DNA from: Desulfobacteraceae bacterium
GTDB lineage: Bacteria; Desulfobacterota; Desulfobacteria; Desulfobacterales; JACKCP01
NCBI GenBank assembly: GCA_020633955.1
Contig: JACKCP010000005.1
Coordinates: 1 to 64,000, forward strand
DNA length: 64,000 nt
Direction of reading: 5' to 3'
A model generated the notes under the pieces. That model was not told the origin of the DNA, did no database searches, and saw only the letters and a program-made list of their open reading frames with translations. Shown here one piece after another: positions 61,532 to 64,000 of this stretch (positions are counted from its first letter, which is position 1; every line of letters starts with the position of its first letter). A program made the translations under genes and the position numbers.

Positions 61532-61699
61532 GTAACTGTTCAGTTCAATTTATAACGTCTGCTGCATTCTTTCAGAGCCTCATTCCCGCTTAAGCTCCCA
61601 GGCAGGAGATAAAAAAACTATCTCCTGAAACCGGCTCAGAAAAAATACAGCATCCGCTGCCAAAACGGCTTTTTCTCAGTTTTTAAGCTGAATAGTTAC
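61532..61699 (+). repeat. R1 element, best copy, with 8-bp target duplication
   Basis: Ends GTAACTGTTCAG and CTGAATAGTTAC are inverted with one mismatch. The whole unit folds on itself (AGGAGAT..ATCTCCT in the centre). AATTTTTT occurs directly on both sides (61524-61531 and 61700-61707), though the DNA is AT-rich and the first copy overlaps the kinase stop region. It fills the gap between the two sensor genes. Confidence 0.85.
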
Positions 61700-61728
61700 A
61701 ATTTTTTTGGATCAGGGCAGTAAAGTTT

Positions 61729-63603
61729 ATGAAAATAAAACATAAATTTTCTTCAGCAGTTTTTTTTACGGGTCTCCTTGTAATAGGACTGCTGTCAATT
61801 ATTAATTATTTTTTCTGCATAAAGGCTGCAGAAAAAAAGTATATTGAAAGTAATCATAAAATTGCATCAATAATTGCTTCACATGTCAACCACTGTCTTA
61901 TTGACAGGGCCAGAATAGCAAAAGTCATGGCAAATACTCCTCTCATAACCAGTTTTCTTGAAAAAAGTAACAATGAATTTGATTTAATGGGCCAGAGTCA
62001 AAGACAAAATGAGCTTGATTATCTTAACAGCACCTGGGGCAGACTGGATGATCTTTCAAATCCTTTTATAAAAAAATATCTTGATAATTCAGCTGCAGAT
62101 TATTTTAAATCCCATCAGAAAATTTTTAAAAATGAATATGGAGAGATTTTTCTGACCAATAAATACGGTGCGTTAACTGCATCCACTGAAAAATTGACTA
62201 CATTTACACATGCACATAAATACTGGTGGAAAAAAGCTTATAACAATGGCAGGGGAGCAGTTTTTTTTGATGACAGAGGATACGATGAAAGTGCCAGGGA
62301 TTATGTTCTTGGTGTCGTAGTTCCTGTTTATAAAAATAATGAGGTTCTCGGCATACTAAAATTTAACCTCAACATAAGTACTTTTTTGGAAGAAATTGTT
62401 TTATCTTTAAAAGACAAATACTCTGGAAGCATAAAAATTGTCCGTTCTTCAGGCCTTATTCTTTATGAAAAAGGGGTAAAGCCATTTTCATCGAGGATTA
62501 AAGATTCTGTGGCAGAAAAAATTAAAAAAAATAAATCAGGTGCATTTATTATTGAGTCTTTGGATAAAGATGTCCTTTTTGGATATAGTGCGGTTGATTT
62601 AACATATTTCTCGGTTGAGGTAATGGGGTTTGGGGGGATAAGGCAGTCCATTGATCATAAAAAAGGCAATGAAAAAGAGAGCTGGGTTGTAATTTACACA
62701 ATTCCCAAAAAAATTTTTTCAACCATGATTTTTAAGACTGCTTCTTTCATGTTTTTTATTGGAATTGCCTTTATAACCGCTGTTGCACTTTTTTCGGGCT
62801 ATATTGGTAAAATTATGGCAAGTCCAATAATTAGGATGTCAAAAACTGCCGAAGATATTGCATCCGGTAATTTCAACACAAGAATAGATATAAGATCTAA
62901 AGATGAAGTAGGGGACTTTGCAAAATCCTTTAATTATATGATGGACAGGCTTCAGGAAACAACAGCATCCAAAAATGATCTTGAGCATGAGATAAATGAA
63001 AGAAAAAAAGCACAGTCAAAGGCAATAGAAAATGAAAAAAGGTTTCGAAGGCTTTTTGAGACTATTCCAGATCCTGTTTATGTTCATGATATAAAAGGCA
63101 GATTTTATGATTTTAATGATGCAGCCTGTGAGAAACTTGGGTATACAAGAAAAGAAATGTCAGTGCTTTCTTCTCTTTCCATAGACATTGATCACAGGTC
63201 AGAAGATGTTGTTGAAAATATTTCCTCAGCCCTTAAATCTGGTGCAGTGGTAGTTGAATCAAGGCACAGAGCCAAATCTGGCAGAGTTATTCAGGTTGAA
63301 CTGCATATAAATACTTTTATGGAAGGCGAAAAAATAATATTTGTTACTGTTGCAAGGGATATAACAGAAAGAAAAAATTCAGACAAAGAAAAATCAGAGC
63401 TTATTTCAGAGCTTCAGCAGGCACTTGACAAGGTTAAAACCTTAAGCGGGCTTCTTCCAATCTGCTCTCATTGCAAAAAAATTCGCAACGAAATAGGATA
63501 CTGGGATAAAATTGAAAGTTATATTTCAAAACATTCCAATGCAGAATTTACCCACAGTATATGTGAAGAATGCATGAAAAAATATTATTCGGATTTATTA
63601 TAA
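61729..63603 (+). CDS. Cache-HAMP-PAS sensor with zinc-ribbon-like C-terminus, no kinase
   Basis: A 624-residue membrane sensor. Helix 1 (12-32), a periplasmic dCache-like domain (about 33-335; SPDRGYDESARDYVLGVVVPVY-type core, here written as the FFDDRGYDESARDYVLG part), helix 2 (338-360), HAMP (362-415), a PAS domain (about 435-555) and then a tail of about 47 residues with CSHC (579-582) and CEEC (612-615). The CX2C-X29-CX2C spacing fits a zinc ribbon. There is no kinase, cyclase or methyl-accepting domain. The tail is known at the end of other deltaproteobacterial sensors but unnamed. It presumably signals to the receiver encoded 11 nt later. Confidence 0.85.
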   Translation: MKIKHKFSSAVFFTGLLVIGLLSIINYFFCIKAAEKKYIESNHKIASIIASHVNHCLIDRARIAKVMANTPLITSFLEKSNNEFDLMGQSQRQNELDYLNSTWGRLDDLSNPFIKKYLDNSAADYFKSHQKIFKNEYGEIFLTNKYGALTASTEKLTTFTHAHKYWWKKAYNNGRGAVFFDDRGYDESARDYVLGVVVPVYKNNEVLGILKFNLNISTFLEEIVLSLKDKYSGSIKIVRSSGLILYEKGVKPFSSRIKDSVAEKIKKNKSGAFIIESLDKDVLFGYSAVDLTYFSVEVMGFGGIRQSIDHKKGNEKESWVVIYTIPKKIFSTMIFKTASFMFFIGIAFITAVALFSGYIGKIMASPIIRMSKTAEDIASGNFNTRIDIRSKDEVGDFAKSFNYMMDRLQETTASKNDLEHEINERKKAQSKAIENEKRFRRLFETIPDPVYVHDIKGRFYDFNDAACEKLGYTRKEMSVLSSLSIDIDHRSEDVVENISSALKSGAVVVESRHRAKSGRVIQVELHINTFMEGEKIIFVTVARDITERKNSDKEKSELISELQQALDKVKTLSGLLPICSHCKKIRNEIGYWDKIESYISKHSNAEFTHSICEECMKKYYSDLL

Positions 63604-63614
63604 GAAAGGTTTTT

Positions 63615-64000
63615 ATGGATTTGTCAGGTGTAAGGGCTCTTGTTGTTGATGATGAAGAAAGTATAAGATTTGTATACAGAACTTTTCTTGAGAGTAAAGG
63701 TGCTGTGGTTACACTGGCTGATGATTTTGACGAGGCAGTCAAATATTTAAATGACAAATCCTTTGATATTATTTTTACAGATATTTATTTGAATCAAAAC
63801 AAGGGTACAGATATTCTTGATTATACAAAAAAACAGGGTATAGATTCTCCTGTAATAATTATAACAGGACAGCCTGATATTGACAGTGCCGCAGAGGCGG
63901 TAAGGCTTGGTGCCTTTGATTATCTAACCAAGCCTGTGAAAAAAGAAAAATTTTTAAGCGTTTCAAAATTTGCATTTGATTTTAAGCAGTTAAATGAAAT
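63615..64000 (+). CDS. Response-regulator receiver protein, truncated by window end
   Basis: The first 128 codons are in the window. The receiver shows the acidic pair in LVVDDEES, the phospho-acceptor Asp in IIFTDIYLNQN (about 56), Thr in IIITGQP and Lys in YLTKPVKKEK. The reading frame is open at 64000, so a C-terminal output domain follows; receivers of this form often carry an AAA+ sigma-54 activator or an HD-GYP domain, and which applies cannot be seen. It starts 11 nt after the PAS-zinc-ribbon sensor and may be its partner. GAAAGG precedes the ATG. Confidence 0.88.
   Translation, partial: MDLSGVRALVVDDEESIRFVYRTFLESKGAVVTLADDFDEAVKYLNDKSFDIIFTDIYLNQNKGTDILDYTKKQGIDSPVIIITGQPDIDSAAEAVRLGAFDYLTKPVKKEKFLSVSKFAFDFKQLNE

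Overview
The window is about 64 kb of AT-rich chromosome, roughly one third GC by eye. It reads as a Gram-negative, motile anaerobe of the Desulfobacterota type, probably a Desulfobacterales-like sulfate reducer; the genus is not decidable. Supporting points are indolepyruvate:ferredoxin oxidoreductase with an FrhB-like Fe-S partner, many PAS, HAMP and GGDEF sensors, type IV pilus genes with a large PilY1, MotAB and RpoH. TTG starts with good Shine-Dalgarno sequences are frequent (pepN, the universal stress gene, clcA-like, pilY1). No phage, CRISPR array, rRNA or intact insertion sequence is visible.

Layout. 0-4 kb: an EAL-CBS-GGDEF protein, then a two-component pair. 4-12.4 kb: an Smr protein and an FtsK motor without membrane domain, divergent from pepN, followed by a CPBP protease, a membrane protein and a gamma-carbonic-anhydrase-like protein. 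12.5-17 kb: a GAF / kinase-like / UspA trio facing a MoxR-VWA pair. 17-24.5 kb: LysM protein, HD phosphohydrolase, degenerate HD-GYP protein with motAB, and an HTH-EIIA fusion with a ClC transporter. 24.5-28.7 kb: dnaX-ybaB-recR-ykgJ-murI and tRNA-Ser. 29-39 kb: minor pseudopilins, PilY1 and a PilB/GspE ATPase. 38.8-44.2 kb: an EEP-family protein, a lipoprotein, and frhB-like-iorA-iorB. 44.5-53.3 kb: a solute-binding protein with histidine kinase, a large lipoprotein, Mrp, and rpoH-TPR-LolB-like. 53.4-64 kb: tRNA-Arg, tRNA-Gly, cysteine synthase, CheX, two unknowns, RNase HI, a methyltransferase, and a sensory cluster cut by the window end.

The strongest unexpected signal is outside the genes. 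Two families of short palindromic elements recur in intergenic DNA. R1 is about 135-170 bp with ends GTAACTRTTCAG. Two copies (36696-36831 and 61532-61699) are flanked by perfect 8-bp direct repeats, CCACAAAT and AATTTTTT. GTAA ends with 8-bp target duplications are the hallmark of IS66-family transposition, so R1 looks like a MITE mobilised in trans. R2 is about 70-155 bp with inverted ends around a CGAAAAC core and has at least seven copies here. Among proteins, the best leads are a ZapA-like domain fused to the FtsK motor, a PilY1 with two golvesin-like domains inserted in its VWA region, a catalytically dead HD-GYP protein beside motAB, and a PAS sensor ending in a CX2C-X29-CX2C zinc-ribbon-like tail.
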